Assembly (NCBI GenBank): GCA_963803775.1 | Contig: CAWDNS010000006.1 | Coordinates: 496,001-560,000 of the forward strand | Direction of reading: 5' to 3' | Length of the DNA: 64,000 nt | Source: JABCZH01 sp963803775 | Lineage (GTDB): Bacteria > Acidobacteriota > Terriglobia > Terriglobales > Acidobacteriaceae | Part shown: positions 26,075 through 33,483 of the stretch, piece by piece | How positions within the stretch are numbered: position 1 is the stretch's first letter | Layout: every line of letters begins with the position of its first letter | Notes under the pieces: model-generated | Database searches by the model: none | The model's input: only the letters and a program-made list of their open reading frames with translations | What the model was told of the DNA's origin: nothing | Position numbers and translations under genes: made by a program

Positions 26075-27049
26075 CTATTTGTCCTTGTCCTGGTTGCCGG
26101 CGACAGTCTCGTTCTGATCTTCGGTCTTTTGCCAACTGGAATTGAGCTTGCATTCCTTCATCGACGCGGCGAGAGTATCGGTCTTCTTGCCGAGATCCTT
26201 CTCATATACAACACCATCGTCGGTGACCATGAATGTCATCACGCCGGAGGACCTGTATTCCGCCGGATAGGCGACGAACGCGAAGCCCGCAGTCATTTTG
26301 CCATTTACGATGTAGCTCTTCGCTCCGCCGGGGGCATCCTTTCCTTGGCGCGTCAGTGTCCGGAAGTAGTAACCGCGGTAAGGAGTGGGAGGTCCACCCT
26401 GGCCTTTGGCATAACCCTCTGCTACGGCCGAAGCCACTAGCGGCCCGATAGGACTCTGCGGGTCGCCCGGTGCCGCTTTCCAATAAAGGCCATTATGCTG
26501 CGCTTCATCGCTGAATATTTTCTGGGCGTACTCGCTGTGTTGCGCTAAATATTCTTTCTGTGCCGCCGCTAGTTCCTGACAGACGCGGATGGCAGACATT
26601 TCATTCCTGCCGACCCGCCTGAACAGAATCTCTTGCTTGCCTGCCTCGGTGTCGAAATACCAGGAATTGCCCTTGTTCACGAGCGGTATGGGCGTGGGCC
26701 AGTTCTCCGCGCCAATATATAACGTCGTGGTTCCATCCGGCTCTTTCACCAGACGATGCATTTGCTGATATCTCTGTACGAAAACGGCGCGGCTGTTGGT
26801 ATCCTCAGTTTCGTCGCCTGAGGAGACGATTTGCTTTCCGTCCGGTCCGAAGATGTCAAGCAGTGCCTTTTCGTCGTTGTTCTGGGTTGCCGTAACCAGA
26901 GCGTTGCTCGCCTCTTCCGCCGATGAAAATGTCTTCTGGCCCGTCTGCGCCAGGGAACGACCGGCGAACCCCCCAGTCAAAAGGAGCGCGATGCCCGCTA
27001 ATTTAAGAAGATTAGCGGGATGAAATCTGTCCAGCTTCGATCGACGCAT
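26075..27049 (-). CDS. DUF2950 exported protein
   Basis: A 324-residue protein with a signal peptide (basic start, LLKLAGIALLLTGGFAG, then GRSLAQ) and the DUF2950 domain: TFSSAEEASNALVTA, LDIFGPDGKQIVSSGD, YFDTEAGKQEI, and the later GYYFRTLTRQG and FVAYPAEY blocks. DUF2950 has no defined activity. ATG 27049 is preferred over ATG 27064 because GGAGAG sits at the right distance. It follows the DUF3300 gene by 56 bp on the same strand; the two domains commonly occur side by side, suggesting an envelope function in common. The C-terminus is Asn/Asp/Lys-rich. Confidence 0.85.
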   Translation of the reverse strand: MRRSKLDRFHPANLLKLAGIALLLTGGFAGRSLAQTGQKTFSSAEEASNALVTATQNNDEKALLDIFGPDGKQIVSSGDETEDTNSRAVFVQRYQQMHRLVKEPDGTTTLYIGAENWPTPIPLVNKGNSWYFDTEAGKQEILFRRVGRNEMSAIRVCQELAAAQKEYLAQHSEYAQKIFSDEAQHNGLYWKAAPGDPQSPIGPLVASAVAEGYAKGQGGPPTPYRGYYFRTLTRQGKDAPGGAKSYIVNGKMTAGFAFVAYPAEYRSSGVMTFMVTDDGVVYEKDLGKKTDTLAASMKECKLNSSWQKTEDQNETVAGNQDKDK

Positions 27050-27105
27050 ATGGTTTCTCTCCATTTCGAAATGTTACAAGCTGCTGGAATTTTCCCGAAT
27101 TTGGA

Positions 27106-28329
27106 TTACCGACGACCGCCTCCGCCACCGCGAGAGCCACCGCCGCCACGCGATGCTCCGCCGCCGAAGCTGCCGCTTCCACGCGACGAATAGCTCCTGG
27201 CCTGTCCGCCATGATCGTAACCGCTAAAGGCGCCCGAACGGACACCGCTCTGACCACGGGATTCAGCGTATCCGCGAGCCGCCTGCGTGTTTCCGTTAAA
27301 AGGCCTGGGGACTGCTCCGGGACGGTTGTAAACGCCGCCGCGTCCGCCAATATTCCCCGCGCGGGCGTTCACGCCGCCGCGGAAACCATTCGCTCCACCT
27401 CGGTAGAAATTGCCCCGGTTATAGAATGTTCTGCTCCCTGAGTAGTACCGGCCATGGTTGTAGATTGCATATCCGCCATGCCAGTTAAATCCCCAATGAC
27501 CCCAGCCCCAGCCAAAACCGCCGTACCAACCGATTCCAAAGCCGATTCCAAACGAGAGATAGGGACCGCCAAACCAAATTCCAGGATACGGATACCATCC
27601 CGGCCATGCCACGATGGGGCCACCGTAAACCAACCATGGGTTGTAGGCGGGAACATAAACCACTTCCGGGCTGGCCGGCTGAATTGCGATGTCATCATCG
27701 GCGCCATCTGTGGATACGGTTTGCTGCGGTGTGGACTTAAGATTGCCAGATGATCGCGCCCGCCGGCGCATAACCTGCACTGCATTCATTACATCCTGTT
27801 GCTGATTGTAGTATGCGTCGCCGAGCGACGAAGTCCACGAGAGGTTCTTGTCCATATTCCCAAGGACAGACGGAAATGCGGCCAGCGCCTTGACGCTCGG
27901 ATCCCAAGGTTGCTGGTCGACCGCTTGACCCAAAGCATCGCCTTGCAAATCGGAATGTGCTTGCACCCATCTGTCAGCCTCGACCACCTGTTCGGGAAAT
28001 GTGGACGCTGCCAAGACCTGCGCCACCAGAGAATCGGGATATAGTGCGATGGGTGCCACCAATTGCTGCAGCTGTTCGGGAGTCTGTTGAGTGTAGGAAG
28101 GTGCCTGCGCGGTCTGAACCGTGGCTTGAGCACCCTGAGGGTCCTGTGCCGGCGCAGTCTGCGCGGGAGCTTGTGGGTCTTGAGAGGCCAACAAGTTCTG
28201 AGGCAAAGACGTCAGCACCATCCCCAATGACAACAGGGTTCCCAAAGTCTGCTTGCCTAATCGAAATCTTGAGTGCCCGGCAGCAGATCCGAAAATGTCC
28301 ATGTTCTTGAAGCTCCTCTGCACGTTCAT
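27106..28329 (-). CDS. DUF3300 exported protein with Gly/aromatic-rich tail
   Basis: A 407-residue protein with a long signal region (hydrophobic residues 28-47), a Gln/Pro/Ala linker, and the DUF3300 domain from about residue 85: LVAPIALYPDSLVAQVLAA, PEQVVEADRWVQ, WDPSVKALAAFP. After VVYVPAYNPWLVYG the sequence becomes rich in Gly, Trp and Tyr (residues 245-300), then Gly/Arg/Ser-rich to the end (RGGGGSRGGGGGRR). The latter resembles surface or self-associating tails. ATG 28329 has GGAGG upstream. It precedes the DUF2950 gene. Function is unknown; an envelope role is likely from the signal peptide. Confidence 0.85.
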   Translation of the reverse strand: MNVQRSFKNMDIFGSAAGHSRFRLGKQTLGTLLSLGMVLTSLPQNLLASQDPQAPAQTAPAQDPQGAQATVQTAQAPSYTQQTPEQLQQLVAPIALYPDSLVAQVLAASTFPEQVVEADRWVQAHSDLQGDALGQAVDQQPWDPSVKALAAFPSVLGNMDKNLSWTSSLGDAYYNQQQDVMNAVQVMRRRARSSGNLKSTPQQTVSTDGADDDIAIQPASPEVVYVPAYNPWLVYGGPIVAWPGWYPYPGIWFGGPYLSFGIGFGIGWYGGFGWGWGHWGFNWHGGYAIYNHGRYYSGSRTFYNRGNFYRGGANGFRGGVNARAGNIGGRGGVYNRPGAVPRPFNGNTQAARGYAESRGQSGVRSGAFSGYDHGGQARSYSSRGSGSFGGGASRGGGGSRGGGGGRR

Positions 28330-28586
28330 CGCGTGAGGCCTCCTAATAAGTTAGATGAGCAATACACAATCTGGGACGCATGGGACGTTTTCCTTTTTGC
28401 GCCCACTGATAAGAACACCGTTGGCGAGATTATGTTGCTCCAAGGGATCCGCCACCAATCGTAGACCATGCAGCTGAACAAGATACTGCCTCATCATACG
28501 CCCGGCTTTGGGTTGTGGCCTAACCCGTCTGCGAACCAACTGGCAAAATGCCACGCGCGGGAGCAGGGATCGGGAGAATGGGAACA

Positions 28587-28663
28587 TGGTGCGCCCTGAG
28601 AGATTCGAACTCCCGACCTTCTGGTTCGTAGCCAGACGCTCTATCCAGCTGAGCTAAGGGCGC
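28587..28663 (-). tRNA. tRNA-Arg (anticodon ACG)
   Basis: A 77-nt minus-strand cloverleaf: acceptor GCGCCCT/AGGGCGC, D arm GCTC/GAGC, anticodon stem TCTGG/CCAGA with loop CTACGAA giving ACG, T arm GGGAG/CTCTC with loop TTCGAAT, discriminator A and encoded CCA. The A34 is normally edited to inosine by TadA to read CGU, CGC and CGA. Confidence 0.96.
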
Positions 28664-29014
28664 ATGAGCGGGACTTACGCAGTGCGTCCGATTATAACGG
28701 AAACGCGCACTCCGATGAAAATCCCCAATAAAAAATGGACAAATGGATCAGCCACGTTTGTACACTTGTAATTCTTTCCCGCTCCTAGAAATTCCTACCA
28801 GGTAACCGTCGCGGTCCGATGTCCTATTTTCAGCAGTTTATGATTGGCATCCGGGATGCAACCACTCAAGCAGACGAAGTGGCGCGCAACGGGGCGTTCT
28901 TGAAGATAACTTCGGCCAGAGGTTTTCTTGAACGCCCCTTGCTTTTTCGGGTCAAAGAGTTTTAAATGAGTCCTTCAAGTTTGGTTGGCCGAAGGTAGCC
29001 CTCCCCCGGCAGCT
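28664..29014. other. Intergenic region without a clear gene; contains a long-loop inverted repeat
   Basis: A 9-bp perfect inverted repeat (GGGGCGTTC 28891-28899, GAACGCCCC 28930-28938) with a 30-nt loop is followed by TTGCTTTTT, which could end plus-strand transcription. A 48-codon frame (ATG 28819) runs through it, with no family resemblance; I do not call it a gene. Confidence 0.4.
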
Positions 29015-29242
29015 CTAGGCCAATGCCAGTTTCGCCCCGATGTCTACTCCCGCTTCACGCAGCAATCCGGCAATCACCGGCTCTTTCATTCGCGACGCAT
29101 CGAATTCCACACGTACGATCCGTTCCTTCTCGACGAATGTGATGCGGCGGATGCCGTAGACCTCTCGCATGCCTGCCAGCGCGCGCATGGTTTTCTCGCC
29201 CGGACGGCCGTCGTAGTGGTATGCCACTTCCAATTGAGTCAT
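29015..29242 (-). CDS. HMA-like small protein without the metal-binding Cys pair
   Basis: A 75-residue protein with the size and beta-alpha-beta pattern of heavy-metal-associated (CopZ-like) domains: TQLEVAYHYDGRPGEKTMRALAGMREVYGIRRITFVEKERIVRVEFD. The usual GMxCxxC loop is absent; the loop reads YHYDGRPG, so copper binding by two cysteines is impossible. It is divergent from the copper ATPase across 72 bp, suggesting a shared role in metal handling, perhaps as a regulator or a chaperone using other ligands. ATG 29242 with GGGGAAA upstream. HMA-fold membership is a judgement from pattern, not a search. Confidence 0.55.
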   Translation of the reverse strand: MTQLEVAYHYDGRPGEKTMRALAGMREVYGIRRITFVEKERIVRVEFDASRMKEPVIAGLLREAGVDIGAKLALA

Positions 29243-29314
29243 GAAGAAGTTTCCCCGCTCTCCCTATAACCATACAACAATCGAACTGCCAGCCGGAGTA
29301 ATCTATAAAGGCCT

Positions 29315-31759
29315 ATGGCCCAACCGTCCACTATGGGATCGAAGTATAAGGATCCAGTCTGTGGAATGACCGTTGACCCGGTCACCGCGAAGCACAGGCG
29401 TCAGCACGCTGGCCAGACCTATTCCTTCTGCTGCCAAGGCTGTGCGGAGAAATTTCAGGCCGATCCTCCGAAGTATCTGGCCCCGCGGCCTGTTACCTCT
29501 GTGATCCACATTGCTCCCGCCAAGCCCCAGGCGCCGGCGGCAAACTATGTTTGTCCAATGTGTCCGGAAGTGCGACAGAGTAAGCCCGGCCCCTGCCCGA
29601 GTTGTGGCATGTCGCTCGAGCCGGAGATGCCGGTGGCCAGCACCCGTATCGAGTACACATGTCCCATGCACCCCCAGATCGTTCGCTCTGGGCCGGGAAC
29701 GTGCCCGATCTGCGGCATGGCTCTTGAACCGCGAACTGTCACTGCGAAGGAGGAAGACAATCCCGAGTTTCGGGATATGACTCGCCGCTTCTGGGTCGGA
29801 GTCGCACTTACCGCACCTTTGCTCGTGATCGCCATGGCTGACATGCTTCCTAGGATGCCAGTGCAACACGCGCTTCCCGGCGGCTGGCTGCCATGGATCG
29901 AATTGCTGTTGGCCAGCCCGGTGGTTCTCTGGGGCGGATGGCCATTCTTCCAGCGGGGATGGGCTTCGATCGTAAATCGTTCCACCAACATGTTCACGCT
30001 GATTGCCATGGGCACTGGCGTGGCGTACCTGTTCAGTCTGGTGGCGACGCTGACACCGGGAATATTTCCCGAGGCGTTTCGTGACATGACAGGCAGGCCG
30101 CCTGTGTATTACGAAGCCGCGGCAGCGATCGTCACCCTGGTGCTGCTGGGACAGGTTCTCGAACTGCGCGCCCGCAGCCAGACCGGAGCCGCCATCCGTG
30201 CTCTGCTCGGCCTGAGTCCGAAGACTGCCCGAATCCTGAGTGATGGCAAAGAAGAAGACATTCCGTTGGATCAGGTCAAAGTAGGCGACCGCCTACGGGT
30301 TCGTCCGGGCGAAAAGGTTCCCGTGGACGGTGTGGTGCTTGAAGGCACCAGTTCTGTGGATGAGTCGATGATCAGCGGTGAGCCGATTCCGGTGGAGAAG
30401 CTCCCGGGGAGCCGCATCGTGGGCGCGACTGTTAATGGAACTGGATCATTCGTGATGCGAGCGGAACGCGTCGGTAGTGAAACCTTGCTGGCGCGGATCG
30501 TCCAAATGGTGAGCCAGGCACAGCGCAGCCGTGCTCCCATTCAACGTCTTGCTGATCGGGTGGCCGGATGGTTCGTGCCGGCGGTGATCGGCATCGCCAT
30601 CCTGACGTTTATCGCTTGGAGCTTCTTGGGTCCGCAACCACGCTTGGCACATGCGTTGGTGAATGCCGTGGCGGTGCTGATCATCGCCTGCCCGTGTGCC
30701 TTGGGACTGGCAACTCCGATGGCGATCATGGTGGGCACGGGCCGCGGCGCGCAGGCTGGAGTGCTGATTCGCAACGCTGAAGCTCTAGAAACTCTCGAGA
30801 AAGTTGACACTCTCGTGGTCGACAAAACCGGAACCCTGACCGCCGGCAAACCGACGGTTGAGGCGGTGGTAGCGAGCGCGGGCTTTGACGAATCTGAGAT
30901 CGTTCGTCTGGTGGCCAGCCTGGAGCAGGGAAGCGAGCACCCGTTGGCTGCGGCTCTGGTGACCGCCGCGACCGCCAACAATATTCCTTTGGCCGGTGTC
31001 TCCGAGTTTCAATCGAAAACTGGCGGCGGTGTGACTGGCAGAGTTGCAGGCAAAGCTCTGGCCGTCGGCAATGAAAAGTTTCTCAGCGAGCCGGGAATCG
31101 GAGCGTCGGTCCTGGCGTCGCAAGCCGAAGAACTACGCCGCCAGGGCCAAACCGTAGTCTTCGTGGCTGTGGATGGCCGCGCCGCGGGTGTGATCGGCAT
31201 TGCTGATGCCGTCAAACCGTCTACACAGCAGGCTCTTCGCGATCTTCGTGCGGCAGGGTTGCGCATCGTCATGCTGACCGGAGACAGCCAAGGCACGGCG
31301 GAAGGCACGGCTCGCGCCTTGGGTATCACCGAATTTCAGGCCGGCGTCCGCCCGGAGCAGAAGGCGGAGGTCGTGCAGCGTCTGCAAAAGGAAGGTCGCA
31401 TTGTTGCCATGGCGGGCGACGGCATCAACGACGCTCCTGCGCTTGCACAAGCCGATGTCGGCATTGCCATGGGTACCGGGACCGACGTTGCTATGGAAAG
31501 TGGCGGCGTCACTCTAGTAAAAGGCGATCTGTTGGCCATCGTGCGCGCACGCAAGCTGAGTCAGGCCACCATGCGCAACATCCGGCAAAACCTATTCTTT
31601 GCGTTTATTTACAACTCGATTGGGGTGCCGATCGCGGCAGGCGTGCTCTATCCGTTTTTTGGATGGCTACTGAGTCCGATTCTAGCCGCCGCTGCCATGA
31701 GCTTCAGTTCAGTTTCGGTGATCGTGAACTCGTTGCGGCTGCGGAGGGTGGAACTCTAG
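29315..31759 (+). CDS. copA: Copper-type P1B ATPase with YHS and twin Cys-rich N-terminal domains
   Basis: An 814-residue heavy-metal exporter. N-terminal order: a YHS domain (DPVCGMTV ... FCCQGCAEKF, residues about 10-48), then two short Cys/His metal-binding repeats (YVCPMCPEV...CPSCGM and YTCPMHPQI...CPICGM, residues about 75-145), then the ATPase core. Membrane metal site Cys459-Pro-Cys461 (ACPCALGLATP), phosphorylated Asp503 in DKTGT, TGDS and GDGINDAPALAQAD are all present, as is SGEP in the actuator domain. The CPC motif indicates Cu(I) or Ag(I). Classic HMA domains at the N-terminus are replaced by these repeats. ATG 29315 or 29333. A divergent HMA-like gene flanks it. Confidence 0.92.
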   Translation: MAQPSTMGSKYKDPVCGMTVDPVTAKHRRQHAGQTYSFCCQGCAEKFQADPPKYLAPRPVTSVIHIAPAKPQAPAANYVCPMCPEVRQSKPGPCPSCGMSLEPEMPVASTRIEYTCPMHPQIVRSGPGTCPICGMALEPRTVTAKEEDNPEFRDMTRRFWVGVALTAPLLVIAMADMLPRMPVQHALPGGWLPWIELLLASPVVLWGGWPFFQRGWASIVNRSTNMFTLIAMGTGVAYLFSLVATLTPGIFPEAFRDMTGRPPVYYEAAAAIVTLVLLGQVLELRARSQTGAAIRALLGLSPKTARILSDGKEEDIPLDQVKVGDRLRVRPGEKVPVDGVVLEGTSSVDESMISGEPIPVEKLPGSRIVGATVNGTGSFVMRAERVGSETLLARIVQMVSQAQRSRAPIQRLADRVAGWFVPAVIGIAILTFIAWSFLGPQPRLAHALVNAVAVLIIACPCALGLATPMAIMVGTGRGAQAGVLIRNAEALETLEKVDTLVVDKTGTLTAGKPTVEAVVASAGFDESEIVRLVASLEQGSEHPLAAALVTAATANNIPLAGVSEFQSKTGGGVTGRVAGKALAVGNEKFLSEPGIGASVLASQAEELRRQGQTVVFVAVDGRAAGVIGIADAVKPSTQQALRDLRAAGLRIVMLTGDSQGTAEGTARALGITEFQAGVRPEQKAEVVQRLQKEGRIVAMAGDGINDAPALAQADVGIAMGTGTDVAMESGGVTLVKGDLLAIVRARKLSQATMRNIRQNLFFAFIYNSIGVPIAAGVLYPFFGWLLSPILAAAAMSFSSVSVIVNSLRLRRVEL

Positions 31760-31947
31760 GTCTTTGGATCTGGCGTATCGCGAGTCAGAACATCCCGCAC
31801 TCGTCCACCTAGAATTTGGCGCTCCCTCTCTAGCCGCACGATGCGAAGTGTTCGCTCCAAGGTGAGCAGACGCATCGGCGAGCCCGAGTGAAAGACCCAG
31901 ACGCCTTGCTTCTTGCGCATGCCAGGAACATCTTCCTGCTTCTTCAT
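31756..31947 (-). CDS. Possible small hypothetical protein
   Basis: A 63-codon frame from ATG 31947, overlapping the last 4 bases of the copper ATPase on the other strand. The product is basic (RLLTLERTLRIVRLERERQILGG) with a predicted helical centre. No ribosome site is visible and I recognise no family. The 348-bp gap between the ATPase and the next gene otherwise holds nothing identifiable. Treat as tentative. Confidence 0.25.
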   Translation of the reverse strand: MKKQEDVPGMRKKQGVWVFHSGSPMRLLTLERTLRIVRLERERQILGGRVRDVLTRDTPDPKT

Positions 31948-32107
31948 ACATCTGAGAGTACGCTAGCTTCGCCCTGGGAAGCCATCCTCCAAAGCGGGTC
32001 ACGCTTTCGTGCTGCATCCGCGCAGAAACTAAAGCATTTGACACTCGCGCCCCGCTGCTCAACAATGGTCAGAACCAAAACCACCCTACACCCAGGAGAC
32101 CAACCTC

Positions 32108-32944
32108 ATGCCGGACGAAGGCCAACAGATAACTGAAGTCCATACGGAGTCCGAGGGCAACGCCGGAAAGTGGATATTGATGTTGCTGGCGGTTATTTAC
32201 GTCGCCGGATCGATCTATTTCTTCTATACGTTGCGCGGACGCATTGACGATCTGTCCAAGGGGCAGGGCGCCAGCAACGCGCAGATTGCTGAGTTGGGCA
32301 AGCGCATGCAGTCCGCTGAATCCGACGCGGAAACCTTGGCCACGCAACTGGGCATGACTAAGAAAGAACTTGCCGAGCGCTCTGCCCAATTGACTCAGCA
32401 ACAACACGCTGCCGAGCAGCGCTTGTCTGAGGAGCAGAAAAAGGAGGCCAGCCGCATCAGCCAAGTCAGCGGTGACGTAAGCAACGTGAAGACCGATGTG
32501 GGCGGAGTCAAGACTGACGTTGCTTCGACCAAGGCGGACTTGGCCGCTACCGTCGCCAAGCTGCAAAGCACGATTGGCGACCTTGGCGTGCAGAGCGGTC
32601 TGATCGCGAACACTCGCCAGGATCTCGAAGTCCTCAAGCACAAGGGCGATCGCAATTACTACGAATTTACGTTGGTCAAAGGCGCCAGCCCGCAACCGGT
32701 TGGGACGATCAGCCTGCAGCTCAAGAAAACTGACCCCAAGAAGGGCAAGTTCACGATCAACGTGAGCGCCGACGACCGGACCATCGAGAAGAAAGATCGT
32801 AATATCAGCGAGCCCATCCAGTTCTATACCGGGCGCGATCACATGCTTTACGAACTGGTGGTGTGGTCGGTCGACAAGAAGCAGGCCACCGGCTATCTCA
32901 GCACACCAAAGAACGCACCTACACCTGTGACCACCGGCGAATAG
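32108..32944 (+). CDS. Single-pass membrane protein with coiled coil
   Basis: A 278-residue protein: short acidic cytoplasmic tail, one membrane helix (about residues 22-42, ILMLLAVIYVAGSIYFFY), a long coiled coil (about 45-165, rich in Ala, Glu, Gln and Lys, with repeating NVKTDVGGVKTDVASTKADL units), then a beta-rich C-terminal domain (FTLVKGASPQPVGTISLQL ... FTINVSADDRTIEKKDR). No catalytic motif is seen. ATG 32108 has GGAGA upstream. It likely projects from the membrane and oligomerises. The DUF421 gene starts 6 bp after its stop, so the two are probably co-transcribed. Function unknown. Confidence 0.65.
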   Translation: MPDEGQQITEVHTESEGNAGKWILMLLAVIYVAGSIYFFYTLRGRIDDLSKGQGASNAQIAELGKRMQSAESDAETLATQLGMTKKELAERSAQLTQQQHAAEQRLSEEQKKEASRISQVSGDVSNVKTDVGGVKTDVASTKADLAATVAKLQSTIGDLGVQSGLIANTRQDLEVLKHKGDRNYYEFTLVKGASPQPVGTISLQLKKTDPKKGKFTINVSADDRTIEKKDRNISEPIQFYTGRDHMLYELVVWSVDKKQATGYLSTPKNAPTPVTTGE

Positions 32945-32949
32945 CTCTC

Positions 32950-33474
32950 ATGTTTCCCGGCGTTCATGTGCTTGGCGAAATCGCGTTGCGGACGGGGGTT
33001 ATTTACCTCGTCGTTCTTACTGGCGTGCGCTTAAGCGGCAAAAGGGAAGTGGGTCAGATGACTCCCTTCGACCTCACGCTTTTACTGCTGATCAGCAATG
33101 CAGTGCAGAACGCCATGACCGGTCCGGATACGTCGCTGGCGGGCGGCGTAGTGGCTGCGTCAACCCTGCTAATACTCAACTACTTCGTGGCGGAAGTTTC
33201 CGGGGGCAACCGCCGCTTTCGGAAATTTGTCCAGGGCCAGCCCAGCCTCATGGTGCATGACGGGGAGGCAATCGCCTCCCACATGGCGAAGGAACATGTC
33301 AGCCTGGATGAACTTCAGAGGGCGATGCGCGAACACGGCATCGCCAGCCTTCAGGATGTGGCTCTCGCGGTGCTGGAAGTCGATGGTTCAATCAGCTTTC
33401 TGAAGTACACCGAGATCAAGCCCGACGCCAATACCCACCTGGTGCGCCGAAAAGGATTCCTTCAGAAGCATTAG
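32950..33474 (+). CDS. DUF421 / YetF-family membrane protein
   Basis: A 174-residue protein with three N-terminal membrane segments and a cytoplasmic C-terminal domain. The motif GVRLSGKREVGQMTPFDLTLLLLISNAVQNAM is diagnostic of the YetF/DUF421 family; the C-terminal HVSLDELQRAMREHGIASLQDVALAVLEVDGSISFL is its second conserved block. Bacillus members such as YetF and YdfS affect spore proteins; elsewhere the function is unknown. ATG 32950 follows the previous gene's stop by 5 bp, indicating translational coupling. It converges with a Ser/Thr kinase gene. Confidence 0.85.
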   Translation: MFPGVHVLGEIALRTGVIYLVVLTGVRLSGKREVGQMTPFDLTLLLLISNAVQNAMTGPDTSLAGGVVAASTLLILNYFVAEVSGGNRRFRKFVQGQPSLMVHDGEAIASHMAKEHVSLDELQRAMREHGIASLQDVALAVLEVDGSISFLKYTEIKPDANTHLVRRKGFLQKH

Positions 33475-33483
33475 CGCTGCATA

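Noticed and set aside
28819..28965. 48-codon frame in the gap after tRNA-Arg
   Set aside because: It runs through an inverted repeat and has no ribosome site or relatives I recognise.
31709..32065. Minus-strand frame of 118 codons after the copper ATPase
   Set aside because: It overlaps the 3' end of the ATPase and shows low-quality Arg/Ala-rich sequence.
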